Part shown: in pieces, positions 40,101 through 46,485 of the stretch
Position numbering within the stretch: position 1 is the stretch's first letter
How the letters are laid out: every line of letters starts with the position of its first letter
NCBI GenBank assembly: GCA_013339765.2
Contig: CM023457.1
Span: forward strand, 52,725,745 to 52,789,744
DNA length: 64,000 nucleotides
From: Haemaphysalis longicornis
Lineage: Eukaryota; Arthropoda; Arachnida; Ixodida; Ixodidae
Direction: 5' to 3'
The notes under the pieces: model-generated
What the model was told of the DNA's origin: nothing
Seen by the model: only the letters and a program-made list of their open reading frames with translations
Database searches by the model: none
Translations under genes and position numbers: made by a program

Positions 40101-43100
40101 TCTGCAGTGGATGTAGTATTTGGAAAAGACCGAACTTTTCCTTAAGTGGCATCTTAAAGGGCGGTCAGAAGCGGTCGGTCGAGCTACCCGCACCACTTCG
40201 CGGCCGGTGACGCCGCCATGTTGGCGCCGCTTGCCGCGCCGCGCGCAGCATGAAGGTGGTATTCGCGGGGCGCGTTTTCGTGAGCAGAAAATGCTCCGTG
40301 CGGTTCGCAAGTGGCGCAGCCCAACACGGCAAGGCGACAACAGGGTAACTAAAGCGCGGGGCATTGACCTCAGAAGCGAGGAATGCGGAGAAGGCAAAAA
40401 GGCGAAGGTATTCACCGTCAGAAACGAGGGAACGCTTGATTGCCGTGGTTTATTCAAAAAGTGCACTACACAAAGGAAGCTAGAGGCACCCGCGCTGCAG
40501 CCAGCGGAAACGAAAGGTACAGAGAGAAGATATTGTAGCGGGAGATAAAAGAAGGGAGGGAGAACAGGCGTCGAGAGGTGCGAAACGTTCTGTTTGTTCG
40601 GAACAGCACCTCTCCTGCCGCTATTGTAAACACCCCACGAGGAGGATTACCGTCGGCGGGGGCACTAATGCTTTTGTGCCCAAGCGCAACCAAGGCCGCA
40701 CGGCCGCACCAACACTCCCGCCTCCCGTCCACGCCGCAGTCGTCTGCTCGCGGCTCGCACGTTCGTATCACCCGCACCGGAGTGATCAATGCGAACAGAT
40801 CATCCGAATTTTTTTACATTGCATACAATGCATTTTCGCAGGGGAATTTTAAAAATTCGTATCACAACGGAATTCGTATCAACCAAATTCGTACCACCGA
40901 GATTCCACTGTATTTAAAGCTTTCACCGTTCTCTCTTTCTACTCCCCTTTGCTCATTTCTCTTACCCAAGCGCAGGTATTTAACTTGACTAGATACTGGT
41001 TAACATGGCCTCCCCTCTACTACCCACCTTCTAGCTCTGCTCCTCATCGTCGAAGAAGTGTTCACGAGCTTTTATCTTATTCGTTCAGTGCAGCAATCAG
41101 CCCAATCGCTTCAATGGGAACCCAACCTTTGGAGTTGCATTTAGACATGTCAAAAACAGCCAGTGTTGCTGGCTCTTCCAGGAACGAAGCAACGATGAGT
41201 ATCAACACCTACATACAGTCACACCCGGAATGCAGAGGTTAGTGCAAAAATAAAAGAACGAAAAGCAAAATACCACTAGCTGTTTTTCATATCTTAAAGG
41301 GCTGTCCCTCAACCTCATTTTGTGTGCTGCCTGCTAAGTGTTGGGTATTTATTCTATGAAAAACTCCCACCTCCCCTCGCGGGAACCCCTGTGTAGATGC
41401 GACGCATAGGGGGTTCACGTTGCAGCGTTGGACAGCGGAGGAACGGCGCTGGAACGATGGAGCGGAGCGGCGCAGGCACCGCGTTTTATAGCGCGTATAA
41501 CGGTGAGGGCACGCGCCGGCGCCAGTGCGTCTGCCGCGGCTATGACGCAACACAATCCAAGACAATCCACTTTAATCCAATTCAAATCCAAGCCAATCCA
41601 AGCCAATCGAATCCAATCCAATGCCCCTCGCGAGAGAGTGTTCGCTATCGGAGAGGAGAGGGGTGAGCGGCGGAGAGCGCAGCTGGCGCGGCGAGGAGAA
41701 TGGGGGAGGGGTGGACGCCGACAACGCCGGATGGATGCAGGGACAAGGCAAGTGAATGAGATGCGTTCGCATCTAAAATTATGCAGAGTGAAAGCTCGCC
41801 ATTCCACTACTAAAGGTGCTAGCACAGTGTGCCCCAACGTTGTTTATTCGAGATTTGTGTGTGTTAAAGGGACCCTGCAACACTCTGAGCAGTGCAAGTA
41901 AACCTGCGCGACGTTTAGATTACACTGCCGGGAATACCTGAGCCAAATATTACACGTGCACGTGAAGCGGTGAGCGCGCAAATCGCTGCGAAAGACGCGG
42001 AAAAACCGACCGCACTCTCTTCAGTTCTCCTCATTATGCACCCCTGGCATGGCCTATACGACGTCATTCGGGCCATGGCTGTCCGATCGGTTGTCACTGG
42101 TCAACTTCGCGGCTAATTTCTCCCATTTCCTGTGACGATTCGCTGCCGTCGGCGCTGTGTGCGACCCTCTTCTATGCCTGAACCTGTAAGCTGCGTAAGT
42201 TTTGCCGTTTCTTTTGTGTTTTGAGTGCACGCAGAGTTTGAGTGATGAGCTCAATACTTCCCTTTCAACCAGACCACTCGACAACAAACGTTTATTACTT
42301 CAAAGACGCCCTACCAGCCCGAGCGCGCGCTTGCGAGCAGGCAGCCATGCCTGCTTTTTTTGTGGCACCAAACCGGAAATAGACCCGTCCACGTTTCGGA
42401 GAAAAGAGGAAAACTTCCCGGATAGAGCCACTAAATAAGCTACGCTAGTGGCTCTATCCCCGGCTTGTCATATACCGAAGGCCCCCGGAGAAGACGCAGC
42501 GAGCCGCCCCCCTCTCCGGGAGAGAGCGCGCAGCTTTCGTCACGTTGTCGGCGGTAGAGTTGAGAGAGAACAATTATGCGCGATTTTTCACCGCGCGTAG
42601 TTTCAGTGATAGTGAACGGATTTTCATAATTCTTGCGGGAGGAGATTGCTTTACCTTAAAATACATTCCGAGTAGTCGACGGTTAGTGTTGCAGGGTCCC
42701 TTTAATAGAATGCAGCTTGAGCTTAGCGTGAAAGCGCCCTAGACTTTCCCGCCTTCGTTCTTTATGTTGACACGCAAACATGGGGTGTACTCCACGACTC
42801 TCATGCCGTACAGAGTAGCCCCCACTGCAGCTTTACTAACATTTACCAGTACACGACAGCGAGCCCTCCAGATCGCACACTGGGATGTCAACGGCACTGC
42901 TTTTTTATTTTCATTTCTTCCTTCCTAACTTCCTTACTTTATTTTACGTTTACTAATTTACTCGCTCACCGAGTCACTCACAAACTTAATCACTTACTTT
43001 TTACTTGTTACATATATTGTGACATTACAGGCGAACTGGCTGCAGTCACACTTTTTTGCGATAACATGCTCCTGTCACAACTCCAGAAAGCACTTCGTTT

Positions 43101-43353
43101 AGGTGCTGCTGCCACCGCTTGTGCAAAACAATTGAAATGCCTTGTTTCGCTCGAATTTTATAGCACGCAGACACGAGCGGGCGTCTATCGACACGATAAT
43201 TCGGATTACCTTGATGTTGTTCACGATGGCTTCGTTGTATGGGACACTCTCGTGGATGGACACCTTAATCCCTACGTAGCCGCCATCCGTAGGATCGATT
43301 TGGGCGGTTCCAGCAGCACTGATACAAAGTGCCGCGACAATGAAGCGTAGCAT
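5772..43353 (-). CDS. Calcium-activated chloride channel regulator (CLCA) homologue, 5' eight coding exons, 3' part outside window
   Basis: Eight exons on the minus strand join to 490 codons without a stop, and every intron phase matches (0,1,0,0,2,0,0). Order in the protein: signal peptide (about residues 1-18), CLCA N-terminal zincin-like domain with motif H149-Q-W-A-H153 followed by RYGVFDEY, a Cys-rich segment (residues 180-235), an RSTWDVISKHADF segment, then a VWA domain with MIDAS motif DVSAS (D310, S312, S314), a GATC threonine and a late VTDGEEN aspartate. CLCA proteins are secreted or surface-bound, self-cleaving modulators of calcium-activated chloride currents; the VWA domain binds a metal ion. 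About 900 residues are usual, so roughly half, including the later beta-sandwich and Fn3-like parts, should lie left of base 5772. Seen: domains, phases, motifs. Known: family function. Inferred: expression and role in the tick. Family assignment is secure; orthology to one vertebrate CLCA is not claimed. Confidence 0.93.
6506..8122. mobile_element. TTAA-type MITE with perfect 16-bp TIRs
   Basis: The left end TTAA|AGGGACACTGAAGTGA and right end TCACTTCAGTGTCCCT|TTAT are exact inverted repeats. The target site is TTAA on the left and a one-base variant on the right, typical of piggyBac or Kolobok-like elements. No transposase is visible in its 1.6 kb. It lies in CLCA intron 7 and seems to hold a nested tRNA-like SINE around 7315-7402. 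Confidence 0.75.
7315..7402 (+). repeat. tRNA-like SINE head followed by a T-run
   Basis: GGCTCATGCCCGTGTGGTCT is box A-like and CCAGTTGGAATCCCCGG is box B-like, followed by a run of T at about 7390-7400 that could act as a Pol III stop. It is a degenerate copy. Confidence 0.35.
8382..8921. repeat. Microsatellite cluster: (TA)n, (GA)n, (TAA)n
   Basis: It holds an imperfect (TA)n run at 8382-8409, a long (TA)n at about 8561-8611, (GA)n-rich sequence at 8615-8712 and (TAA)n near 8895-8921. A partial inverted repeat (GAACGAAC ... GTTCGTTC, about 8476 and 8530) lies between them. Confidence 0.85.
9151..9378 (-). CDS. CLCA homologue, coding exon 7 (VWA middle)
   Basis: 228 nt, 76 codons, phase 0. 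Acceptor TTGGTTACAG|AAAAAC; frame KNDRLKYLKQAATGYV, then RRLAIVTFSTSAKT, TRGGYLEEIEKL, then PSGATCIGCGLESALK, before donor GTACGC. This covers helix 1, strand 2 and the GxT(S/C) loop of VWA; the Thr of GATC is the expected MIDAS threonine. Joined to exon 6 the text reads DVSASMDKNDRLKYLKQA, as in CLCA (DKSGSM...RLxxxxQA). Confidence 0.92.
9391..9471. repeat. Degenerate GAGT-type simple repeat next to CLCA exon 7
   Basis: Imperfect GAGTGAGT/GAATGAGG units start 13 bases upstream of the exon 7 acceptor, inside the short 357-bp intron 6. The minus-strand polypyrimidine content that results may serve the acceptor. A similar array is at 27110-27352. Confidence 0.6.
9736..9850 (-). CDS. CLCA homologue, coding exon 6 (VWA MIDAS strand)
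   Basis: 115 nt. Acceptor TTCTTCGATCCAG|TCTTGC; after the split His codon it reads LAMWNLSKPIEVTFEE, then QRVVLVLDVSASMD, before donor GTGAGT, phase 0. RVVLVLDVSASM is the first beta strand and DxSxS metal-binding loop of the VWA domain, with all three residues present. This exon is too short to stand out as an open frame and was placed by its motif and splice phase. Confidence 0.9.
9851..12639. other. CLCA intron 5, left part; no gene seen
   Basis: Contains a TTC-rich run at 10470-10525. The open frames near 11.6-11.95 kb overlap on both strands in a GC-rich stretch and match no family I recognise. I treat them as chance frames. Confidence 0.45.
12640..13470 (-). mobile_element. CR1/L2-type LINE reverse transcriptase relic
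   Basis: On the minus strand around 12955-12820 the text reads CLNEQKIVIGVFVDGKAFDS, then VDHKILLNSIATAS. This is RT motif A (FxDxxKAFDSVDHxILL) with its catalytic Asp. Neighbouring sequence is broken by stops. Ends are approximate. It lies in CLCA intron 5 in the same orientation as the gene. Confidence 0.6.
13891..14018 (-). CDS. CLCA homologue, coding exon 5
   Basis: 128 nt, 42 codons plus two bases. Acceptor CCCACTAG|GTGACG; frame VTHFCDDQGG, then NVYAPTMQNAICKQRSTWDV, then ISKHADFQ, before donor GTGAGT. The pattern FC-x(n)-HN-x-APxxQNxxC-x-RSTWxVI is diagnostic for CLCA just before the VWA domain. The longer open frame over this place (13790-14005) is in a different frame and is a shadow. 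The trailing CA completes a His codon with the first base of exon 6. Confidence 0.88.
14019..15659. other. CLCA intron 4, left part; no gene seen
   Basis: AT-rich sequence with a short GAT repeat near 15398. No domain or splice-consistent exon was recognised. Confidence 0.4.
15660..18460 (-). mobile_element. I/Jockey-like LINE relic with ORF1 zinc knuckle, RT and RNase H, internally deleted
   Basis: Read 5' to 3' on the minus strand. About 18350-17945 is ORF1 with the knuckle CYKCQRFGHGSLSC (C-x2-C-x4-H-x4-C) after YIPNPRR. From about 17900 the RT starts (EAIVLPILKEGKDPSLATSF), then AGFRSGRSREDHLV, then RRLGVCGNMLNSLKDYLSQC (17550-17460) and a broken VPQG region. RNase H is near 16540 (FYTDASKS ... 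SIFTAE). RT follows ORF1 almost directly, so the endonuclease and the ORF1/ORF2 junction are missing. Many stops and frameshifts; dead copy. The 133-residue open frame on the plus strand at 17951-18352 is its antisense shadow. Confidence 0.8.
18461..21452. other. CLCA intron 4, right part; repeats without a recognisable gene
   Basis: A GC-rich block at 18690-19620 has open frames on both strands and a TATA-like ATATATAAGG at 19269, so it may be an LTR or a repeat promoter; no partner copy was found. At 19990-20035 CCTTTGTTCGTAGCACATGC resembles the unit of the 48.86-49.8 kb array. At 20440-20476 a CTCC/GGAGG-flanked block looks like the reverse complement of the CR1/L2 3' end at 25670. Confidence 0.4.
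21453..21620 (-). CDS. CLCA homologue, coding exon 4 (Cys-rich segment)
   Basis: 168 nt, 56 codons, phase 0 at both ends. Acceptor CTTTTCCCCAG|GTGCGG; donor GTAAGT. The frame starts VRLNACSRKF and includes NFTYCKTTNCTVPPGCKI and SSIMFLPYLYN. Four cysteines match the Cys-rich module that follows the zincin motif in CLCA proteins, and SSIMF aligns with the family's conserved 'SIMF/Y' helix. NFT and NCT are possible N-glycosylation sites. The fit in phase with exons 3 and 5 is the main support. Confidence 0.87.
21900..22560 (+). mobile_element. PIF/Harbinger transposase relic
   Basis: Two frames carry family-like text: IFGLPRRTVHWLCDFMLD (about 22080-22135) matches the N-terminal 'F..s..tv..L...l' region, and after a frame change VIRARCFFATGHFQSAAG, then QPFMSREIHAFTVAI (22180-22310) matches the Harbinger segment (ALRFYATGSFQ..G...S..TVSR.V..V). 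The later DDE region is only hinted at. The frames are broken, so this is a relic. It lies about 280 bp into CLCA intron 3, on the opposite strand to the gene. Confidence 0.6.
22850..23036. repeat. T20-G16 homopolymer junction and AACCAAAA/GCCGC degenerate repeat
   Basis: Twenty T (22850-22869) are followed directly by sixteen G (22870-22885). Then from about 22915 there is an irregular array of CCGCAACCAAAAA and CCAACCGCAAA units. Confidence 0.9.
23480..25760 (+). mobile_element. CR1/L2-type LINE, RT with internal duplication, 3' end intact
   Basis: Pieces in order: DAEKIYYESEIASEGNDVRK, then WKVINAFLNKHQ (upstream linker, about 23600-23700); VFIDLSKAFDSLNHQILF (RT motif A, about 24300); then the motif C region VLYADDTTIFT; then NFLYYAFIPSPIRYCISSWG (25046 on) and the C-terminal domain to 25399. 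The tail holds (TTTG)n at 25543 and a GGAGGTCCCCCTGCAG block, ending with ATAAATAAAG at about 25738. Stops and frameshifts throughout. It lies in CLCA intron 3 on the opposite strand to the gene. Confidence 0.8.
24544..24820 (+). repeat. Tandem duplication (period about 146 bp) of the LINE RT active-site region
   Basis: The segment starting TTTTCAACTTGTGTACTTTA is repeated from about 24690. Copy 1 codes YADY (GCT GAC TAT) and copy 2 YADD (GCT GAC GAT) at RT motif C. Other differences are scattered, so the duplication is old or each copy has drifted since. Confidence 0.8.
25761..28959. other. CLCA intron 3, middle; simple repeats and a possible LTR-like GC block
   Basis: A GC-rich block at 25780-26660 has frames on both strands and no recognised domain. 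A degenerate GTGAGTGA array spans 27110-27352. At 27531-28080 a TTAA-flanked segment has weak inverted ends (TTAAGGGCCCC and GGGCGCCTTAA). It abuts at 28078 another TTAAAGGGACACTAAAGG end that resembles the MITE at 6506, but no right end was found. Confidence 0.4.
28960..30150 (+). mobile_element. I/R1-type LINE, 3' part with RNase H and tail
   Basis: The thumb and connector read LIRKTYKAALGLPTYTSSER, then LLHLRLHNTLSELLEAQRTF. The RNase H part reads TLVTVDSNGYLATAVTYRN, then TSAEVLAIAHATTTLQ, and after a frame change IAIVWTPGHAGLAGNEAAHA. The C-terminal tail ends SAPEHQIALVQRALDSAQTR and then CAATAAAAATG at 30136. It matches the 3' end seen inverted at 63.7-64 kb and the family at 50.8-53 kb. 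Confidence 0.8.
30151..31710. other. CLCA intron 3; GAGCGGCTC-rich repeat sequence, no gene seen
   Basis: From about 30396 (AGAGATGGGCAAAACTGCTC, a start reminiscent of hAT-type elements) to about 31480 the sequence has many GGCTC/GAGCC/CGGCTC words on both strands. No transposase was recognised and no matching right end was found. Confidence 0.35.
31711..32083 (+). repeat. Palindrome-ended repeat family, copy with tRNA-like core
   Basis: It starts with a GCGAGGGGGACTCGAG block, then the palindrome ATGCGTCGCAT and ends with AAATGCTCTGCATTT. The core at 31888-31968 is tRNA-like: TGGCGCAGTGGGTAGAGC (box A) and AATCGAAACCTGG (box B), followed by a T-run at 31972-31980. Two further tRNA-bearing copies are inverted at 39592-39950 and 52993-53429. 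Confidence 0.75.
32872..33182. repeat. Three tandem copies of a 104/105-bp unit next to CLCA exon 3
   Basis: Units start at 32872, 32977 and 33081. Each holds CATAAAAGG(G/A)CTTTTTTCACTCC and (G/A)AGTAACC. The last unit ends 11 bases before the exon 3 donor (33194), so on the gene strand the array is the first thing in intron 3. Confidence 0.9.
33194..33300 (-). CDS. CLCA homologue, coding exon 3 (HQxxH motif)
   Basis: 107 nt. Acceptor TTCGTTCCAG|CGTACG; the split codon plus 35 codons read (A)YVFVHQWAHFRYGVFDEYG, then KYPLTYCQDGV, before donor GTGAGT. This is the zinc-binding helix of CLCA, normally HEWAHLRWGVFDEY. The second motif residue is CAG (Gln) where the family has Glu. The two His and the downstream Asp/Glu ligand candidates are kept, as is the aromatic-Gly-Val-Phe-Asp-Glu-Tyr stretch. 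A 104-base tandem repeat starts 11 bases into the downstream intron. Confidence 0.92.
33803..34145. repeat. Dispersed repeat copy A (related to 55310-55640)
   Basis: Both copies share TGACTCACT(A/C)AGCTC, a GTGACGTCAT block and GCGCGA(A/T)C ... GAT(C/)CTTGTGACGTCATA near their right ends. This copy starts with TTAAAGGGACCGCGC, like the TTAA-type ends elsewhere. It lies in CLCA intron 2. Confidence 0.45.
34160..37140 (-). mobile_element. RTE-type LINE (endonuclease plus RT), nearly full length but broken
   Basis: Read 5' to 3' on the minus strand: NLNLATFNTRTLSRETSL (37045 on) is the start of the AP endonuclease; then IKWDVIWLSGSRTAEDF, QYTVVMGGLNAKVGKKRAWR and GGLLVEFAERNNVCIMSTFM (endonuclease core). 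RT follows: NLKNYRPISLLSVVYKVLTK (35480) and EQAGFRKDFSTIDHIHTINQ. The C-terminal part is at 34671-34321: KKVYDSCILPVLIYGAETWR, then MTQRALEWKMIGVTLRDKK. The 3' tail is a trinucleotide repeat, (GCT)n(GAT)n on this strand (34162-34196), a common RTE feature. Frameshifts and an insertion near 34735-34915 break it. It lies in CLCA intron 2. Confidence 0.88.
34735..34915. mobile_element. Pogo/Tigger-like fragment inside the RTE element
   Basis: The right end CTTGTAACGAGGTTTTACTG (34894-34913) reads in reverse CAGTAAAACCTCGTTACAAG, the typical pogo-like TIR. The LINE reading resumes after it. No good left TIR was found. Confidence 0.5.
37141..37365 (-). repeat. tRNA-derived SINE-like element upstream of the RTE copy
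   Basis: On the minus strand from about 37360: GAGGTAGAGCATCCACCTCG (box A region) and ATGGTTCGAATCTCAG (box B), then a body with CAGCAGGATT-like text to the RTE 5' end. It resembles the tRNA-derived SINEs known from ticks (for example Ruka), but I cannot confirm family identity. Confidence 0.5.
37489..37774 (-). CDS. CLCA homologue, coding exon 2 (zincin-like domain, first part)
   Basis: 286 nt, 95 codons plus one base. Acceptor CTCACGCAG|GTATTG; the frame begins VLFRAASEFLHKATNGAVHF and includes RVRIELPISW, SFERSDVRV, CGKPGDFIQLTPGF and NMTNLT. These match the CLCA pattern of an amphipathic helix, a beta strand with ILIPxxW, and a CGxxGxxIxxTPxF loop. Two overlapping N-glycosylation sequons (NMT, NLT) lie near the end. 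The exon ends AACAG followed by GCAAGT, a GC donor. Phase 1 at this end is required because exon 3 supplies the last two bases of the Ala codon. Confidence 0.9.
38801..40910. mobile_element. Pogo/Tigger-like TIR element, 2.1 kb, TA target duplication, nested insertion
   Basis: The left end is TA|CAGTGGAATCTCGGTCATAC; the right end is GTACCACCGAGATTCCACTG|TA. Eighteen of twenty bases match. Sub-terminal ATTCGTAT(C) words repeat near both ends (38846, 40854-40892). No transposase frame is seen, so it is non-autonomous. It carries a palindrome-ended repeat at 39592-39950. The 197-residue open frame at 39000-39593 is in its GC-rich interior and matches nothing. It lies in CLCA intron 1. Confidence 0.8.
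39592..39950 (-). repeat. Palindrome-ended repeat family, inverted copy with tRNA-like core
   Basis: It begins (plus strand) AAATGCAGAGCATTC and has the tRNA-like core at 39687-39766 (minus strand GTGGCGCAGTGGTTAGAGCA ... GGATCGAAACCTGG). It ends near a second AAATGCTCTGCATTT (39907) and the palindrome CCCCTCGCGAGGGG (39931-39944). It is nested in the pogo-like element. Confidence 0.7.
41379..41784 (+). repeat. Palindrome-ended repeat family, variant without the tRNA-like core
   Basis: It starts CCTCGCGGG ... AGATGCGACGCATAGGGG and ends GAGATGCGTTCGCATCTAAAA. The middle differs from the tRNA-bearing copies and has an ATCCAATCCAA-type simple repeat (41553-41622) and CCCCTCGCGAGAG. It lies in CLCA intron 1. 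Confidence 0.6.
41868..42701. mobile_element. TTAA-type MITE, 834 bp, perfect 17-bp TIRs
   Basis: TTAA|AGGGACCCTGCAACACT on the left and AGTGTTGCAGGGTCCCT|TTAA on the right, with both target copies intact. The interior has a hairpin (GATAGAGCCACTA ... TAGTGGCTCTATC, 42421-42459) and no transposase. It lies in CLCA intron 1, about 500 bp from exon 1. Confidence 0.85.
43210..43353 (-). CDS. CLCA homologue, coding exon 1 (signal peptide)
   Basis: 48 codons. It starts MLRFIVAALCISAAGTAQ, a short positive start with a hydrophobic core and small residues suited to signal peptidase. It then has DGGYVGIKVSIHESVP, matching the N-terminal beta strand of CLCA proteins, and ends NNIK before donor GTAATC, phase 0. 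The frame stays open upstream to 43494, but that stretch consists of a duplicated 27-mer and does not look like protein. I chose this ATG because the signal peptide follows it directly. A possible 3' splice site (CTGCAG|GAGTGC) lies 12 bases upstream, so this may be the second transcribed exon after a 5' UTR intron. Confidence 0.88.
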
Positions 43354-43359
43354 TCTGGG

Positions 43360-43413
43360 GCACTCCTGCAGAAGATGGAGCGGGATGCACTCCTGCAGAA
43401 GATGGAGCGGGAT
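43360..43413 (-). repeat. Perfect 27-bp tandem duplication with two candidate 3' splice sites upstream of the CLCA start codon
   Basis: On the minus strand the unit ATCCCGCTCCATCTTCTGCA + GGAGTGC occurs twice, head to tail (43413-43387 and 43386-43360), then CCCAGA and the ATG. Each unit contains a pyrimidine-rich run and CTGCAG|GAGTGC, so each could act as a 3' splice site for a 5' UTR intron; the two AGs are 27 bases apart. Confidence 0.8.
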
Positions 43414-44066
43414 CTGTGAGTTGGTTTGTAACAGTCCATGAGAAAACTGCAAGCGCAAAAAACACTCGGGAAGACAAAAACATCGCTTGCCCATTCAAAC
43501 TTCCGGTGATTCCTGTTATATCTTATTTTAACCACGAAGCTTCTCTTGGGCGAGGCTTTCGTGGTACGAAATGTAACAACGCGGTCACGGCGATGTAGAG
43601 AGGGCACAGCGTAGCGATAGGAGAGTAAGCGCCTAGCGCAGCTGAACCAAGTTAAAAGAAGTCTTTAACGAGATGCTTTAAGCTTTCCGAAAATATTTAA
43701 TCTGGTAGCAATGTTTATACTTGTCAGCGCCATTGAGCAAAAAGAAAATATTACGCATATTTTACATCATTACGTAAGCAATATGTTTGCATTGTTTTTT
43801 TTTTAGGTTGCCGGCCACGGCGCCTGTTTTTCTGGTGGATGCGGAAAGCGAAAACGCTCGTGTGTTCGAGATTTCGGGGCACATTAAAGATCCCCAGGTG
43901 GCCAATATTAATCCGAAGCCCTCCACTACAGTGCGCCTCGTCCAGTGCGTAGCGTCGACGCGTTAAACTCCACAATCAATCAATCATCAGTCAAGCATTC
44001 TGGTTTCAGTTAAAAATTGACGGCTGCTTGCTTTTTGCTTTAGAAAATAAGACATACCTCCTGACA
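43414..44066. other. Upstream of CLCA exon 1; no recognised feature
   Basis: This should hold a 5' UTR intron or the promoter. A TTTTTTTTTAG run near 43796-43806 and a block of unremarkable sequence are all I see; no TATA box is assigned. Confidence 0.35.
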
Positions 44067-44099
<33 letters not shown>

Positions 44100-44990
44100 G
44101 CTATTGGTATCCCCTTTGAAGCGGGGTGATGACATGTCATCTTACCAAAAAGGACTAATATAATCATGTTTTACACTCTTGGTTTAATACTAGCGCTGCT
44201 TAGGGCAGGCATTAAAGCTTATTAGGCCCGAAATACTTTTTTTTTCCCTGTTACAGGTGGTAACTGTCCTAGGCAATATTCCCCTCCCTGCTTTTCGTCC
44301 CCTCGACAGCCTGTGTGTGATACCCTTAAATCCTAGGGCTTCTGGAAGCCCAATATTCCCTTCATGTAGATTTGGATGGATACCCTCACATTCTAGCACT
44401 ATGTGCCGCATAGTTTCTGTAGACCACGCATACCCCATCATTTTGTGAATACTTCCCCACAAAACTCTTAGTTCGCAGGCAACCTGCTCTAGCCTCAAAA
44501 AGCAAAGCACTGCCCTGGGAATTATCGTAGAAATTTTCCTTTCTGATGTTCAATTTCTCAGCCCTGTACATCTCTAACGACGTTTTAGCTTCCATTTTTT
44601 CCCTCCTTTTATTCGTTTCAATCTGCCTTGCCTCTTTTTTGGTTACCTTGGCTGTTTTGGATTCTCCACTGTTCTTTCCGTAATTCATCGTTAGCCTTCT
44701 AGTCTTTCTTAACCACTGCGTGTCCACGCTTTTCAAGTATAGGTACCTAAAAACCTTAGCTGCCCACCTTCGTTGATCCATTGCCCTCAACCTCATCTCA
44801 AAGCATATTTTACTCCGAGCTTCTCTAACTTCAAACGACGCCCAGCCCATATCTCCCTGAACTGCTTCGTTAGTTGTTTTTCCATGCGCGCCTAAGGCCA
44901 AACGTCCTACCGTTCTCTGGTTTACTTCAAGGCCTGATAGAACGTCTGATTTTAAGCAGAGTACAGCATAAATAAGCGCCCGGGGCGCCC
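44067..44990 (-). mobile_element. LINE 3' fragment (RTE/CR1-like C-terminal domain) with GAT-repeat tail
   Basis: The frame at 44901-44386 reads MGWASFEVREARSKICFEMR, then WAAKVFRYLYLKSVDTQWLR, then ENFYDNSQGSALLFEARAGC. This is a C-terminal domain often seen in tick LINE ORFs, followed by a broken Cys/His end. A (GAT)n run at 44067-44098 marks the 3' side. Only the 3' third is present. Confidence 0.65.
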
Positions 44991-46337
44991 CCTCTTGGCA
45001 GTGCTCCGAGTTAAAAAGTAAGAAAATGTTCTAACAAGCGGAGCGAGCAGGGGAACACGGAAAAATTGATTTGGCGTGTACCGGAATCAATCTAAAGGGT
45101 TTGAGGAGTTCTATGAAGCTTAGTTTTGTTATTAGGGAGCACCAGGCAGCTTCGCTGTTAACATCACCGCTCGCAACTTTAAAAGGGCACTGAAAGCAGC
45201 CAGGAAGTTGGTTTCAATCAAGTGTCCCCTTCCCATTGCTCTTTTAGCATTGGTTGGTGCCGAAGGATGCCTTAATTGTTGAGAAATTCCTAACCAAGCG
45301 CTTACAAGAGACAAGTTTGCCGGGTCCCTTGAGCGTCTCGTAATAAGGTTTGACTGTATTAAGCCAATATTTTTAAAATAAATATGAGAATCACCCTTCA
45401 GCGCAACTGCTGTGGCGGACCCACAATGCCAGAAAAAAAAACGGTGCGCGAAGATTTAGTTCAATGTCTATCCTTTTCCCAGGTATTATCGTAAAGAGAC
45501 CACCCACTATTGAGGCTGATCGAACGAGGTCGACCATACCATAACACGGTCTGCTAAGCAGCCCCAATGACATCGCGGGTTAACAAGCCCACAGAGAGGT
45601 AAAGGAAGCAGTCTCGGAACACCCCAATGGTTTCACAAATCGTAGCATTTCCCCAGACCACATTAGAAGAACCAGTTCCCACCGCCTTCACAATGTGCCG
45701 CTTTGTTACTTCCGCATCGTGAAAACATAGCTGAACATTGCATACGCACCAGGCGCGCAGAATTCTTATTGCTAGTTCACTGCAGTACGTGTTTAGGACC
45801 CCATCATATGCAGATCGCGGCAAGACTGTACATGCTCAGCATTACAATTCATGATCAAAAATGTGACCCCTGATCAAGTAAGCTACAGGGAACAGCTGTG
45901 GAAAAACTCCATTAATACCTGCTGTTAGCCACTTTGTGCTATCCAAATGGTGACACTCCCTAAAAAGTGGAATTCAACATCTTTCTTTTCGCATGATTTT
46001 CGTGTACTACACTAGACCTTGCACAAAAGCCGACACCAACAACTACTGATACACATTTATCCGCAGATATACCAGAATTGCAACGAACAACCGGCGAAGA
46101 GTGTCACCATGCATTCACTAGGAAAAATAGAGAATAATGCATATATACCGCAAACCACGTAAATATTCTGCCAAAAGTATTGCATTACACTATAGGTGAT
46201 ACTAATTTTCTTGCATATTGGGAATAAAACCATGAACTGTGTTATAAGGCTAAGTGCAATAAGCGTAACAATTAAAACTTCGCACACTCATCAGCTGATT
46301 GAGCAGTTCACGACTTACTTTGAAAAACAACCTAAAA
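44991..46337. other. No gene recognised; pogo-like end fragment
   Basis: GAGCGTCTCGTAATAAGGTT, then TGACTG (ending 45357) resembles a pogo-like TIR read outward; the matching left end is not clear. Remaining sequence has short shadow frames only. Confidence 0.4.
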
Positions 46338-46485
46338 AATGCTAGAAAAAAGTACAAAGTAGAAATGCTAGAAAAGTAGCTAGAAAAGTAGCAAAGATGC
46401 TAGAAAAAATGCTAGAAGTAGAAAAAATGCTAGAAGTAGATGCTAGAAGTAGAAAAAATGCTAGAAAAGTAGCAAAGAAGCCCTA
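46338..46485. repeat. Irregular AAATGCTAGAA(AA)GTAG minisatellite
   Basis: About a dozen GCTAGAA units with variable spacers (AAAGTAG, AAAAAT, AGTAGAAAAAAT) over 148 bases. Confidence 0.85.

Noticed and set aside
43354..43494. Upstream in-frame start for the CLCA protein
   Set aside because: It would put a duplicated 27-mer and a non-signal-like leader before a perfect signal peptide; a splice acceptor lies within the stretch.
46338..46485. CRISPR-like array of short repeats
   Set aside because: Spacers are not unique and units vary in length; it is a eukaryotic minisatellite.
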